A DNA stretch of 64,000 nucleotides from Parapedobacter defluvii (GTDB taxonomy: Bacteria > Bacteroidota > Bacteroidia > Sphingobacteriales > Sphingobacteriaceae), in the NCBI RefSeq assembly GCF_014642075.1, contig NZ_BMIK01000001.1:434001-498000 (forward strand), given 5' to 3'. Positions 9,908 through 21,300 of the stretch are shown in pieces. The position numbers and the translations under genes were made by a program. The notes under the pieces were generated by a model, which was not told the DNA's origin, did not search any database, and saw only the letters and a list, made by a program, of their open reading frames with translations. The stretch's first letter is position 1. Every line of letters begins with the position of its first letter.

Positions 9908-11803
9908 ATGAATAGTACGCGACTAAAATATTGCTGTTCAGCATTGATCATATGCTTGAATATGTTGACGGCATGTGATAACTATTTGGACATTGTGCCT
10001 GACAATGTTCCCACGCTTGATAATGCATTTACCGTGAGAACACAAGCTGAAAAATTCCTCCATACCTGTTACTCGTATATGCCGAGAAACAGCGACCTCG
10101 GATCGGATCCGGCCATGCTGGGCGGCGATGAAATCTGGCGTATCAACGAGCGGGGCGGAGCAATGTTTGATATCGCCCGTGGGCTGATGAACGTGGTGAG
10201 TCCGTATGGCGACAACTGGCAACTGATGTACCGTGCCTTGAGAGACTGCAATATCTTCCTGGAGAATATCGAGAATGTCCCCGATATGGAAGCGCCTGAG
10301 CGTGCACGATGGGCAAGCGAAGTGAAGTTTTTGAAGGCATATTATCATTTCTGCCTGGTAAGGATGTACGGCCCTGTTCCCATTATCAAGGAAAATCTGC
10401 CAATTTCGGCAGATCCCGACGAAGTGAAAGTAATGCGAGACCCTGTAGATTCTTGCTTTAACTACATCGTGGATTTAATCGATGAATCGTTGGAATACCT
10501 GCCTACCGAAATAGCCAATCCGATGGATGAACTCGGTAGGGTAACCGCGGCAACAGCGCTCGCGATGAAAGCGAAAGTTTTGGTAACGGCGGCGAGTCCC
10601 CTGTTCAACGGAAATACGGACCAGGCTGCCTTGAAAAATCCGGACGGGCAACCCTTGTTTAACCCCACATTTGATCCGGCCAAGTGGGAAAGGGCTGCGC
10701 AGGCGTGCAAGGAGGCGATCGAGGCTTGCCACGATGCCGGTTTCAGCCTGTACTATTTCCAGCCTGAGTTTGGGCAATATAACCTCACAGATAGCATCAC
10801 GACACAGATGAACATACGCAACAGCCTCTGTGAGAAATGGAACAGTGAAATTATTTGGGCTAACACGCAGACCAACTCGAGCAGTATTCAGGTATTAGCT
10901 ACTACGTTCATCGACCCGCAATATCTGGACAATTGGCCGCTGCGGGGAGAACTTTCACCCCCTATGAAGATCGCCGAGATGTTTTATTCTCAACATGGAG
11001 TGCCGATTGAAGAAGACAAAACATGGAACTACGGCTCCAGATACAGCCTCCGCGAAGCCACAGAACAGGATGAGCTGTATATCCGGAAGAATTTTGTTAC
11101 CGCAGGTTTGCATTTTGATCGCGAACCCAGGTTCTACGCCGATCTGGGATTTGACGGCGGGATATGGTATGGACAGGGAAAGTACGATGATAAAAAGCCG
11201 GACGAGCTTTTCTATCTGGAAGCCATGGGCGGACAGCGCAACGGTAGTAATCTCTCTGACCGCGGCACCATAACGGGATATTTTATAAAGAAGTACATCC
11301 ATTATCAGAACGTGATCGGCACCGGCACGAATTATTCGGTTACCTCTTACCCCTGGCCCATCATCCGGCTGGCAGACGTATACTTGTTGTACGCAGAGGC
11401 CCTCAACGAGTCTGCGGGCCCTTCAGCAGAAGTATACAAATACCTTGATCTGGTAAGGGAACGTGCCGGATTGGCCGGCGTGGAAGAATCTTGGGCAGAT
11501 TATTCCAGCAATCCGGATAAACCCAAAGAAAAAGATGGACTGCGGCAGATTATCCAACAGGAACGGTTGATAGAATTGGCTTTTGAAGGACACAGGTTCT
11601 GGGACGTCAGGCGATGGAAAGATGCAACCCGGATGCTCAACCAACCCATCGTCGGCTGGGATTTGAAACAACAGGTGGCTAATGCCTATTACCGACCGAA
11701 GGTCATCTACGATCAAACGTTCGGCACAAAAGACTATTTCTGGCCCATAAAAGATGAATACATCGTTGTGAATCGGAATTTGGTACAAAACATAGGATGG
11801 TAA
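9908..11803 (+). CDS. SusD/RagB family surface glycan-binding lipoprotein (locus A)
   Basis: 631 residues with a lipobox LTAC (Cys about 23). N-terminal TPR-like helical region with FLHTCYSYMPRN, then the SusD core and the characteristic C-terminal FEGHRFWDVRRWKDA motif near 560. It caps the SusC barrel and delivers oligosaccharide. It is longer than the roughly 500-550 residues typical of the family, with extra sequence in the middle. Its stop overlaps the first ATG of the next frame. Confidence 0.95.
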   Translation: MNSTRLKYCCSALIICLNMLTACDNYLDIVPDNVPTLDNAFTVRTQAEKFLHTCYSYMPRNSDLGSDPAMLGGDEIWRINERGGAMFDIARGLMNVVSPYGDNWQLMYRALRDCNIFLENIENVPDMEAPERARWASEVKFLKAYYHFCLVRMYGPVPIIKENLPISADPDEVKVMRDPVDSCFNYIVDLIDESLEYLPTEIANPMDELGRVTAATALAMKAKVLVTAASPLFNGNTDQAALKNPDGQPLFNPTFDPAKWERAAQACKEAIEACHDAGFSLYYFQPEFGQYNLTDSITTQMNIRNSLCEKWNSEIIWANTQTNSSSIQVLATTFIDPQYLDNWPLRGELSPPMKIAEMFYSQHGVPIEEDKTWNYGSRYSLREATEQDELYIRKNFVTAGLHFDREPRFYADLGFDGGIWYGQGKYDDKKPDELFYLEAMGGQRNGSNLSDRGTITGYFIKKYIHYQNVIGTGTNYSVTSYPWPIIRLADVYLLYAEALNESAGPSAEVYKYLDLVRERAGLAGVEESWADYSSNPDKPKEKDGLRQIIQQERLIELAFEGHRFWDVRRWKDATRMLNQPIVGWDLKQQVANAYYRPKVIYDQTFGTKDYFWPIKDEYIVVNRNLVQNIGW

Positions 11804-11832
11804 ACACGATTACCAGTTATAACATGAGTTTT

Positions 11833-13023
11833 ATGAAAATTAAAAATATAGCCCTCATCGCTTTCGCAGGAATAGCGATCGGATTCGCTGGTTGTTCGGA
11901 AGCCGAACGCCTCGACCACTTGGATGTAGACAAACCCGCTCCGGCACCGGTGACGGACGTGCAAGTCACTGCGACACCCGGAGGGGCGGTTATTACGTAC
12001 AAACTTCCGGATGATCCGAACCTGTCTTATGTGAAAGCGGTGTATGAAATCCAGCCCGGAACGATCCGCGAAACGAAAGCATCGCGGTATTACGATACGT
12101 TACGGGTTGAAGGATTTGGCAGCACGGCAAGTTACCCCATTAAAATCTTCAGTGTGGGCAAAAATGAGAAAGCTTCCGAGCCGGTGGAAATAGCGGTCAA
12201 CCCGATGACACCTCCCGTATTGTCCGTCTTTGAAACCGTAGACTTGGCGGCGACGTTCGGGGGGGTCAAAGTTTCCTTTGAAAACAGTAGCAAAGCCAAT
12301 TTGGCCATCGTGGTGATGGTCGATTCGAGCGGCCGGGATACCTGGGCACCGGTGACGACCTTCTTCACCAGCAGCGAAAAGGCTACGTATGCGGCCAGGG
12401 GAATGGAGGATAAAGAAAAAAAGATCGGCCTGTTTGTAAGGGATCGTTGGGGCAACCGGTCGGATACCCTTATAAAACAACTCACCCCGTTGTACGAAGA
12501 GGTTATACCAAAGGATAATTTTAAATTGGTCAAATTACCCAGTGATACCTGGCAAAATACGTTTAATTATAACATCGAAAAGATATGGGACGGCATTACC
12601 AATAATTCCGAAAACGTATGGATTGTGTCTGCAACGTATGCCATACCGCAATGGTTTACAGTAGATATGGGGGTGGCTGCTACCTTCAGCCGGATGAAAG
12701 TTTATCAACGGGCCAATTATCCGTACATCGCTCCCATGATTAAAGCTTTCGAGATTTATGGAAGCAATGATCCGGACCCGGATGGCGGGTGGAACAATTG
12801 GGAGCTGTTGGGCTCCTTTACTTCGATCAAACCGTCTGGACTGCCATTTGGATCTACCACCACCGAGGATATCGAATATGCCGTGATCAATGGAGAAGAT
12901 TTTGACTTTGACGGGACGATGACGACCCCTGTCCGGTACATACGATTTAAGACCTTGGAGACGTGGGCACCGGGGGGTGGTGTGCAGACCTCCGAGATTT
13001 CGTTTTGGGGGCAGGTGAATTAA
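11833..13023 (+). CDS. DUF4959/DUF5126/DUF5000-type surface lipoprotein
   Basis: 396 residues from the ATG at 11833, which gives the best lipoprotein signal (GFAGC, Cys 21); the frame is open from 11797, inside the SusD stop region. Residues about 35-120 resemble the fibronectin-like DUF4959, the middle resembles DUF5126, and the C-terminal part (ERWDG-like stretch IEKIWDGITNN through TSEISFWGQ) resembles DUF5000, a galactose-binding-like beta-sandwich related to F5/8 type C modules. Such proteins follow SusD genes and are thought to bind glycan at the cell surface. Domain names are from recognition, not a profile search. Confidence 0.78.
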   Translation: MKIKNIALIAFAGIAIGFAGCSEAERLDHLDVDKPAPAPVTDVQVTATPGGAVITYKLPDDPNLSYVKAVYEIQPGTIRETKASRYYDTLRVEGFGSTASYPIKIFSVGKNEKASEPVEIAVNPMTPPVLSVFETVDLAATFGGVKVSFENSSKANLAIVVMVDSSGRDTWAPVTTFFTSSEKATYAARGMEDKEKKIGLFVRDRWGNRSDTLIKQLTPLYEEVIPKDNFKLVKLPSDTWQNTFNYNIEKIWDGITNNSENVWIVSATYAIPQWFTVDMGVAATFSRMKVYQRANYPYIAPMIKAFEIYGSNDPDPDGGWNNWELLGSFTSIKPSGLPFGSTTTEDIEYAVINGEDFDFDGTMTTPVRYIRFKTLETWAPGGGVQTSEISFWGQVN

Positions 13024-13048
13024 ACTATTTTAATTAATCGAAGGAATC

Positions 13049-14299
13049 ATGGATAAGAGGCTATTAATAATACTTTGGATCTTGGGCTTATGCTCGTTGT
13101 GGAGCGCCTGCAAAAAGATGGATCATACTTACGAACAGTATGTCCAAAAGGGCGGCAGAATATATACAGAGCGACCTGCCGATGTTCGGTTGAGTGGTGG
13201 CTTGAACCGCATAAAAATCAGCTGGCCCAAAGGGCCGGACCCAAGTGTGGTCAAAGCACGGATTTTCTGGAATGTTTCTGCGGATTCCACAGAAATTCCG
13301 GTCGAATCATCGATGGATACGGTTTCCTGCATGATCAATAATCTTCCGGAAGGAAACTATTCGTTTATAATCGTTACTTATGATAAAGAAGGCAACCGCT
13401 CGGTACCTTTGGAAGTATTCGGAAGTACTTATGGCGAAAAGTATCAGGCACGGCTGTTGGATAGGCCTGTGTTGGCTTCCCAACAAAAAAGAAGCGGGGA
13501 GATGTTTATCGCCTGGGGCGTAGCCGATACGGCGATGGGGGCTTTTGCGACGGAAATCAAATATGTGAATCTGACCGGGGATACAGTGCATAGGAACGTC
13601 GATGCGATCGTTGATTCGACATTTTTTCAGGACTACCTAACCGGAACATCCTATTTTTACCGGACGCTGTTCCTGCCCGATTCCAATGCGTTGGATACGT
13701 TCCGGACCGCATATTCCGAACAGCTGGTGGAGGAATATGTGCCGCCGGCAAAGATCGAACTGAGCAGCCGCTACCTCAAGAATTTTGCGGCACCATTTCA
13801 AAGCGAGACGTACGACGGCGCACGATGGGGTACGCTGAAAGATTGGGTCACCAACGATGCGATGCGCAATCAAGGCCCCGCCGGTAATAAGATTTATGGC
13901 GGATATGATAACATCAACAACTCGGGCTCTTTTGGTTTGCAAAAATGGGGAGATGGCGATCCTGCGATTGTAAACGGGAAAATGTATCAGACAATCACCC
14001 TGCCGGCCGGGGATTATGAAGTAGTGTGGACAACAGATGGTAACTCATCCGCTGTAAACCGGGGTACCGAGGGGCGTTATCTGGTGGTGGCCGAGGGGAA
14101 TACACTTCCTGATGTTGTTGACATAGGCAATGCATTAGGCAGCGTTTCTTTTATGACAGGCGTGGATCGCTTCAATGTCAAGGTGAATTTTTCGTTGGAG
14201 GAACCCACCGAGGTATCGATCGGTATTTTGGTTAACTTTACCAGCGGTCAGCAGGCCGTAAGAGCAGGGGCACTCCGGTTGTGGGGTCCTGATCTGTAA
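13049..14299 (+). CDS. DUF4998/DUF5013-type surface lipoprotein
   Basis: 416 residues, lipobox SLWSAC (Cys 21). N-terminal DUF4998 is recognisable from CKKMDHTYEQYVQKGGRIYTERP and the fibronectin-like NRIKISWPKGPDPSVVKARIFWN. The C-terminal third (from about RYLKNFAAPF) resembles DUF5013. Expected at the cell surface as an accessory glycan-binding protein of the SusCD complex. It starts 25 bases after the preceding gene, consistent with one operon. Confidence 0.78.
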   Translation: MDKRLLIILWILGLCSLWSACKKMDHTYEQYVQKGGRIYTERPADVRLSGGLNRIKISWPKGPDPSVVKARIFWNVSADSTEIPVESSMDTVSCMINNLPEGNYSFIIVTYDKEGNRSVPLEVFGSTYGEKYQARLLDRPVLASQQKRSGEMFIAWGVADTAMGAFATEIKYVNLTGDTVHRNVDAIVDSTFFQDYLTGTSYFYRTLFLPDSNALDTFRTAYSEQLVEEYVPPAKIELSSRYLKNFAAPFQSETYDGARWGTLKDWVTNDAMRNQGPAGNKIYGGYDNINNSGSFGLQKWGDGDPAIVNGKMYQTITLPAGDYEVVWTTDGNSSAVNRGTEGRYLVVAEGNTLPDVVDIGNALGSVSFMTGVDRFNVKVNFSLEEPTEVSIGILVNFTSGQQAVRAGALRLWGPDL

Positions 14300-14337
14300 T
14301 TCGATTTGTATTCATTGTATTAGCTATTCAGTTTCTA

Positions 14338-16863
14338 ATGAGACGATTTTTGATTGCTGTTGTCTTGTGGATTGCTCCCGGACTGTCGTTTGCGCAGATC
14401 ACATGGGATGGAAAACAGCTCACCATCGAAAACGAAGTGATGACACAGGTAATCGCATTTGACAACGGCAGGGTTGTGCCGGTGTCTATGTGGAATAAGC
14501 AACTCGGAAAGGAACTGCTGGTATCAGCAGATCACGTCCCCTGGTTTGAATTTGTGATCAATAACCAACTGGTGCACGCCTTGCAATCTACATGGAAATA
14601 CCAAAACCATGAAGTGCATAAGCTCAGCAATGGAGGAACAGAATTAGTGTTGCAGATAGCCGGACAGAAGCAACTGAAAGGATTAATAGTGGAGGTGCAC
14701 AAACAATACTTTCCTTTTTCTTCGCTGACACGTGAAATGCTCTTCCTGAAAGTAAGAGGCAAGCAGCAGTTTACATTGAATAAACTTCATGGTGCTCTCC
14801 ATTTCATCTTCCCGCAATATGCGTTTTCAGATAATCGTCCACAGACTCATTTGAAAGAAACCCGGATAGCAACTTACGCCCAGGAAGTGTTGCCGGATTT
14901 CCAGCAATCTTACACGTGGGATCAACGGAATCAGGTAAACAACCTTGCTTACTGTCATATGTTTGCTCCTGATTCCTTGTCTTTTTCATTGCAAAGAGGC
15001 GATACGGTATGTGTCAAAGGGCCCTTTCAAACCACTCAGATGGAAGGTTATACCTTACTTAGTGCCTATGAGCATGCTTCGCAGGATACGCGAAGAGGAT
15101 TTGAAGCGATGTATCAGCCAAGTGCAGGAGACCGATTTGCCAACGATGGGGCACAGGGTGTGATCGGTGAAAACGATCTGGATAATACCAACGAGAGTTT
15201 ATGGTTTATCGGTATGGAAACGTCGAAGAAGGATGATCAGTTAAGGTTGGCCGTCTCCATACGGAGAGGAGGATATCTTGAAGATGAAATCGTGGATGAG
15301 GCGCATCCCTACCAGACCGTCTGGACAGCAATGGCATGTTACGAAGATGCAGCAGAAACGGAAGCGATCATCCACCGGTATGTCATGGAACAGATAACCG
15401 ATCATCCACCGGCACGCATTCCTCATTTTTATTACAATACATGGGGAATGCAGCGGTCATCTGCTGATGTAAGGGGCGTTTTTACGGAAGAGCGTATTAA
15501 AGAAGAGATCGGCTATGCCGCGGAGTTGGGAGCCGAATTATTTGTATTGGACGATGGCTGGGAAGTGACCCAGGGAGTATGGACGCCGAACCAGCGGCTA
15601 CTTAAGGGTATTGCGCCATTGCTGGCTGAAATCAAAAGCCGGGGTATGATTCCCGGAATCTGGTTGTCGCCCATGGGAATCGACGCAACGGCAGAACGCT
15701 TTAAAGAACACCCCGAGTGGGTGATCCTGGACAAAAACGGAAATCCCGTCAAAGGACAATGGAATCATCCTGTATTTGATATGGTGGGAGGTTTTTACGA
15801 TGTTTTTGTCAATGACTGTAAATGGTTGATTGATCAAGGGGTTCGTTACTTTAAGTGGGATGCCATCAACTCCTTTCCCAGTTCCCTTGCGGGGTTGGCT
15901 CATGGCGATAGTACATACAGCGCGCAGGAACGTAAGGATCGGTATGATTATCTCCTGCCGTTTTATGTGACGCGAGCTATGCGAGCGTTACGGGAATATC
16001 ATCCCGATGTGGTAGTGGAAATCGATGTGACAGAGCCGCAGCGGTGCATGGTCGGTTTGATGCCATTGCAGGAGGGTAAATTGTTCTGGATGAATAATGG
16101 CGCTTCGGGCTATGGCGACTATAGCAGCTACCGGACTAAGTCTATGCGAAGCATTACGAATCGATTTGCCGGGGTTTTGCCAAGCCAGGTATTCACATTT
16201 GCCGTCTACCCTCACAATGCAGCACCCTTTTATGCACAGCGGTATAATGTCAACACATCGATTGTGGGTGGCCATGGATTTTGGGGCAATCTTAAACAAA
16301 TCAACGGGCAACAACGAGAAGGGGTGAATGCATTGATTTCAAAGAGTAAAAGGGTGCGTCCGCATATCGCTCAACTGCCCACCCGTGTTTACGGACGCAT
16401 AGGCGGATCTCCGGAATTGTATACCTGTGTCAATGAAGCAACGGCTTACGGCCAGGTAATTGGGTTTAGTGGCTCGGCATTGTCCTATATTCACCGCGTG
16501 AATGTGGACAGCACGCAGTTCCTGGGAGTACTCAATCACGCATATTCTTATTCGGACGGTGTGTTAAGCTTACCGTTTCAGTTCGCCATGCCGGATGACA
16601 CACGCGAAGCATTTATTTTGGGAAATGACGGTAAAGGAATCTCCATTGTATCGTCCACCGGATGGATTGATGATGTTACCCTTGAGGAGAACGTCGTGCA
16701 TATCCGCCTGGGTGCCGCCTCCCATTTGGTCTTGAAATTAAAAGCAAGAGCGATAACGATGTCTGTTGATGGCCAGGAATTACTGTCACCGCAACAATCG
16801 GAGAGTAATTTACTGCGCTGTTCGGGAGAAGCCGGACAAGTTATTGAAGTTACTTGGGAATAA
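14338..16863 (+). CDS. Alpha-galactosidase, GH36-like (clan GH-D)
   Basis: 841 residues, signal peptide cleaved after SFA. N-terminal beta-supersandwich, then the barrel with FYYNTWGMQ (about 362), LFVLDDGWEVTQG (about 400), IPGIWLSPMG, and YFKWDAIN (about 508), the canonical GH36 nucleophile motif with Asp after Trp. The usual acid/base motif is not plain; EIDVTEPQRCM at about 560 is the corresponding place. It probably releases alpha-linked galactose or a related sugar in the periplasm. It ends the locus A gene run. No signal of frameshift or truncation. Confidence 0.85.
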   Translation: MRRFLIAVVLWIAPGLSFAQITWDGKQLTIENEVMTQVIAFDNGRVVPVSMWNKQLGKELLVSADHVPWFEFVINNQLVHALQSTWKYQNHEVHKLSNGGTELVLQIAGQKQLKGLIVEVHKQYFPFSSLTREMLFLKVRGKQQFTLNKLHGALHFIFPQYAFSDNRPQTHLKETRIATYAQEVLPDFQQSYTWDQRNQVNNLAYCHMFAPDSLSFSLQRGDTVCVKGPFQTTQMEGYTLLSAYEHASQDTRRGFEAMYQPSAGDRFANDGAQGVIGENDLDNTNESLWFIGMETSKKDDQLRLAVSIRRGGYLEDEIVDEAHPYQTVWTAMACYEDAAETEAIIHRYVMEQITDHPPARIPHFYYNTWGMQRSSADVRGVFTEERIKEEIGYAAELGAELFVLDDGWEVTQGVWTPNQRLLKGIAPLLAEIKSRGMIPGIWLSPMGIDATAERFKEHPEWVILDKNGNPVKGQWNHPVFDMVGGFYDVFVNDCKWLIDQGVRYFKWDAINSFPSSLAGLAHGDSTYSAQERKDRYDYLLPFYVTRAMRALREYHPDVVVEIDVTEPQRCMVGLMPLQEGKLFWMNNGASGYGDYSSYRTKSMRSITNRFAGVLPSQVFTFAVYPHNAAPFYAQRYNVNTSIVGGHGFWGNLKQINGQQREGVNALISKSKRVRPHIAQLPTRVYGRIGGSPELYTCVNEATAYGQVIGFSGSALSYIHRVNVDSTQFLGVLNHAYSYSDGVLSLPFQFAMPDDTREAFILGNDGKGISIVSSTGWIDDVTLEENVVHIRLGAASHLVLKLKARAITMSVDGQELLSPQQSESNLLRCSGEAGQVIEVTWE

Positions 16864-17187
16864 AAATAGCATATTTTATTTTAAAGCATGATCTTCTTCC
16901 GGTTTCAGAAAATGACTTGCTTCTACAGCGATTCCGATAGCTTGAGCTTGACGTAATGCCTCGTCCAGTACGATGTTGATAGGTGTGATTTCCGTGTTAG
17001 TATTGCTTTTGTAGCATGTATTGGATTGTCTATTGTAGGCGGAAAACAGCGACCATCTCGATTTTTCCGATAGGTTGGCTTCAGAACCCATAAACCAGTT
17101 CCATCGTCTGAAGTGCCAGCTCCGCAAAATGTTGCGAAGCGCCGATCTGTTCTCCAGCAAAACCAACAACCAGGGCGATAACTGAAT
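16864..17187. other. Intergenic gap with an unassigned reverse frame
   Basis: 324 bases between the convergent GH36 and AraC genes. A reverse-strand frame of 97 residues (16876-17169) is open, and another reverse frame reads LVVGFAGEQIGASQHFAEL before a stop. I recognise neither; together they could be a frame-broken remnant of one gene. I see no promoter or clear terminator. Confidence 0.25.
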
Positions 17188-18087
17188 TTAATCGGCCTGG
17201 TTGTCCATGATCAGGCTTTCATTGGAACCCTGGAAAGCCCTCCGGTATTCTTTTGGACTTTGCCCGGTGATTTCCCGGAACTGCCGATTGAAATAGGAGA
17301 GGTTTTTGAAGCCGCATTCGTAACAGATACGCAATATGTCCCATTCTTCCGTCAGAAGCAGGCTGGTGGCATGGGTGATGCGTACATGGTTGACGAACTG
17401 CGAAAAGGTCTGTTCCATGCGCCGTTTGAAATACCGGCAGAAGGCTGCTTCATTGAGGTAAATCAGTTCCGCCGCTTTCTTGCTGTCCAGATCGCCCTTG
17501 AAATTTTCAATCACGTATTTCAATACGGGTTCCAGCCGGGCGGAATCTTTGTTGGTCAGTTTCATGGCGGATTGGGTTTCATTCATGACTTCCAACTGCG
17601 GGGCAGGCAATTGAGATAGATGATTTAACAATTGCAAAAAGAGAATCAGCTCATTCATCCCCTTTTCTTGGAGCATTTTTGAAAATAACGTATATACTTG
17701 GTCGTCCACGTGCCTTACCTGGACACCGTGGATCGCTTTGTTCAGCAATTCCCTCACTTTGACATATTCCGTGTTATCAAAGAAGCCGGTTCCAAGGAAA
17801 TCTTCCTTAAAAAAAATAGCAATGGCATGTGCGGTTTCTCCCGATTCGATGAAAGACTTTTCGTTGTAAAAACAGTGGCCGAAACCCGGCCCGAAAAGGT
17901 AGACTTCACCCCCATTGAAGTTCACGATTTTTTTACCTGCGTAAAGCTTTCCATAGCTTTTTTTAATCCAGATCAGTTCATACAAATCATGGAAGTGAAA
18001 TGGCGAGGTAAAATACGTTTGTATATATTCCTTTGTCAGAAATCCGAGACCGGAAGGGTGCGATTGGTGTTCGAAAATGACCTTCAT
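17188..18087 (-). CDS. AraC family transcriptional regulator (locus B)
   Basis: 299 residues: cupin-like sensor domain first, AraC DNA-binding domain in the last hundred residues (AAFCRYFKRRMEQTFSQF, CGFKNLSYFNRQFREITGQSPKEYRR). Clear paralogue of the regulator at 1593. It is divergent from SusC at 18311. A promoter on the reverse strand fits well: TTTG (18134-18137 complement), 19 bases, then TATTTATG (18107-18114 complement), about 20 bases before the ATG. It probably senses the locus B sugar. Confidence 0.93.
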   Translation of the reverse strand: MKVIFEHQSHPSGLGFLTKEYIQTYFTSPFHFHDLYELIWIKKSYGKLYAGKKIVNFNGGEVYLFGPGFGHCFYNEKSFIESGETAHAIAIFFKEDFLGTGFFDNTEYVKVRELLNKAIHGVQVRHVDDQVYTLFSKMLQEKGMNELILFLQLLNHLSQLPAPQLEVMNETQSAMKLTNKDSARLEPVLKYVIENFKGDLDSKKAAELIYLNEAAFCRYFKRRMEQTFSQFVNHVRITHATSLLLTEEWDILRICYECGFKNLSYFNRQFREITGQSPKEYRRAFQGSNESLIMDNQAD

Positions 18088-18106
18088 ACGCTTGCTGTTT
18101 CCGACA

Positions 18107-18137
18107 CATAAATAGCAACTAATTTTCAGATTAACAA
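18107..18137 (-). promoter_or_regulatory. Predicted Bacteroidota promoter of the locus B AraC gene
   Basis: On the reverse strand TTTG, 19-base spacer, TATTTATG (one mismatch to TAnnTTTG), placed about 20 bases upstream of the AraC ATG at 18087. Confidence 0.45.
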
Positions 18138-18161
18138 ATTTGACTGCTTTTTGGCTTCATA

Positions 18162-18174
18162 AGTAAATATTGTA
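18162..18174. promoter_or_regulatory. Candidate AraC-site, near match GTAAATATTGTAT
   Basis: Differs from the 14-mers at 2567 and 4220 by one base over the shared 13. It lies between the AraC gene and SusC, the expected place for a paralogous regulator's site. Confidence 0.3.
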
Positions 18175-18310
18175 TCGGTAATGGCAAATAAGGTAGTGTC
18201 AAACCCGATGAATGCCTAATACTTTTGCTTTATCCAATTATAGATAGAATCGTGGGCGGGGTCAATGTGATATGAATTCATCTTATACGAGTAAAATATG
18301 ACCCAACAAA

Positions 18311-21300
18311 ATGATGTCGAAAATTATGAAAAAAAGAAGCAAACAACTTTCGGTGATCGAGCTGTGTCTCATCCTGTTTTGTGGAGCGGTTTTTAGTGCG
18401 ACTGCCACCGCGCAGCAACTGACCACGATAACAGGTGCCGTTACCGACTCCGTAAACAGTGAGCCACTTGCGGGAGTTACGGTCGAAGCTCAAGGCGGAT
18501 CGTCCGTACAGACCGATCCGTCCGGGGCCTTTTCCATCCGGGTATCACTTCCGGCAACACTTATTTTTACCAATGTGGGGTACCAACAAACCCGCTTTGA
18601 AGTGACGGGCACCCAACCCTTGGTTGTCAGGCTGGTTCCGTCATCGGAGGATTTGGAAGAAGTGGTGGTGATCGGCTATGGTACCCAGAAAAAGACATCA
18701 CTGACGGCTGCGGTGTCAACACTCAAAGGCAACGACATACAGTCCGTACCCGTTGCGAATTTGAGCAACACGTTGGGCGGCCGTGTGGCGGGCGTTATTG
18801 TAAATCAAGGATCCGGCGAGCCGGGAAGGGATGGCTCCAATATTTTCATACGGGGGATTTCCTCAACGGGCAATAACCAGCCGCTGTTGGTGGTAGATGG
18901 CATACCGAGAGATTTTACCCAATTGGATCCAAATAACATAGAAACATTCACGATTCTAAAGGATGCGGCGGCCGTGGCGCCGTACGGTGTGGCGGGAGCA
19001 AACGGCGTGGTTTTGGTAACTACCAAGCGGGGAAAACAGGGAAAGGCGACATTGACTTACAATGGTTATGTCGGATTTCAGAATCCAACGGTACTCCCCG
19101 CGTATTTGAGTTCATACGAAGAAGCGTCTTTAAAAAATGAGGCTGCCAAAAATGTAGGCCTGCCGGAGCCCTTTTCCGATTACGCCCTGCAGAAATTTAA
19201 AGACGGGTCGGATCCGGATGCCTATCCAAACCATGATGTTTGGAATCACATTGTTTCCCGCGACGCATTGTTAACCAATCACAGTATTGAGTTGTCCGGG
19301 GGATCCGAAGCAGTGCGCTACTATGGTAGCTTTGGTTACCAGAAGCAAGACGGGATGTGGAAAACGACAACCACCAATCGATTTAACTGGGCGGTAAACC
19401 TTGAGGTCGACGCAACTCGTTCAACCAAGATTACTGCGAGTATAATCGGGAGATCCAATAACAGGTATTACCCTCCTTCGGATCAGAACCTGGGTGGATC
19501 GGGACGCACCGGGAGAATATTTGAATTAGCTGGTTTTGCCCAGGTTGGATACGGGCCTTTGTTTTTCAGTAATGGGATGTTTGGCAACTACGTATCTTCG
19601 GCAATTTTTGGTACAGGCTATGAAAAAGTAAAGAATAGTCCCCAGTTTAACCAACTTACAATAGACCAGAAAATTCCATTTATCGAAGGGCTTTCTTTTA
19701 AGGGTACATTTGCCTATGACCCTGAATTTGTCGATTCGAAATTGTGGAAGACGCCCATGCACATTGCTACAATCGATACAACCCAACGGCCCTATGTCAT
19801 TACGGATGCTACATTTGGGGATCCAAAGCCCCTGCTGGTTGAAAGTTTCAGAAAATATCAGCAATTTACTTACCAAGCCAGTTTCAACTATGCACGCTCG
19901 TTTTCACAAAACGATATCAGCGCGCTGGTTGCGTTTGAATCCAAGACAAATTCGACACGTGGTACGGATGTGATAAGAAGGAACTATAACCTGATCATCG
20001 ATGAAGTGGATATGGGCAGCCCGAATCCGGTAGATCGGGAAGTTGCAGGTACTTCGAGTGTGGCGAAACAGCTCGGACTGGTGTATCGGCTTACGTATGC
20101 CTTTGCCGACAAATATCTGCTGGAAGCAAGCGGGCGGTACGACGGCAGCTATTATTTTGCTCCCGGAAATCGCTTTGGATTCTTTCCGGCGTTTTCATTG
20201 GGCTGGCGGATCTCGGAAGAGAAATTTTTCAAAAACCGGATAGAGGGATTGACGAATCTGAAATTAAGGGGGTCGTATGGCGAAGTCGGTGCGCTGGCCG
20301 GCAGTCCATTTCAATACCTGAGTACCTACGGAGTGGTCGGCACATCGTACGCGTTCAACGGAACGGCAGTACAAGGGGTTTATGAGCGCGCTGAATCCAA
20401 TCCTAACATCACTTGGGAAAGGGCGAAAAAGATGGATATCGGACTGGAAATTGGCCTTTGGAACGATAAGCTATACCTGGAGACAGACTATTTTTATGAG
20501 AAACGGTCAAATATGCTGCTTAACCCCAATGTTGTTATTCCCGTGGAGTACGGAATCGGGTTAAGTCAGGAAAATGCGGGCATCATGAGTAACCGGGGAA
20601 TTGAATTCTCATTTCGGGCTTCGCATCCGCTATCAAACAGCTTGAGTGTGTCGCTGGGTGGTAATTTTACCTATGCGAAAAACAAGTTGTTGCAGGTATT
20701 TGAAACGGACGTGACGTATAACAATCCGAATCGCAGATTGACGGGCCGATCGTTGGGGACACAGTTCGGATACAGGTCAATAGGGTATTTCCAAGCGGAC
20801 GATTTTGATGGAAGTGGCAATTTGAAACCCGGTATCGCAACGCAGCCCTGGGAACCTGTCCAACCGGGTGATATCCGCTACGAAGACGTTGACGGAAACG
20901 GAAAAATAGACGAGAACGACTTTGTTCCGATTGGATATCCCACCGGGTCACCGGGAATACTGTATGGTTTTTCGCCCTCGGTGACGTTTAAGAATCTTTC
21001 GCTTGAGGCACTGTTTCAAGGAGCGGCGAATACGAGCTGGTATTACCACCCATCGTCTATCATGCCTTTCTGGAATGGAATGAAGCCTTATAAACATAAC
21101 CTCGACTACTGGACACCCGAAAATACGGACGCGCGTAATCCGAGACTAACACCTTCGCCAACTACGAATAATTCGGTAACTTCATCGTTTTGGGTGGGGA
21201 GTGCCGCCTATTTACGGTTGAAAACTGTTACGCTGTCGTATGCATTGCCGGCTACTTTGGCCACTCGTATGCATTTGCAGAGCGCACGCATTTATGTGGC

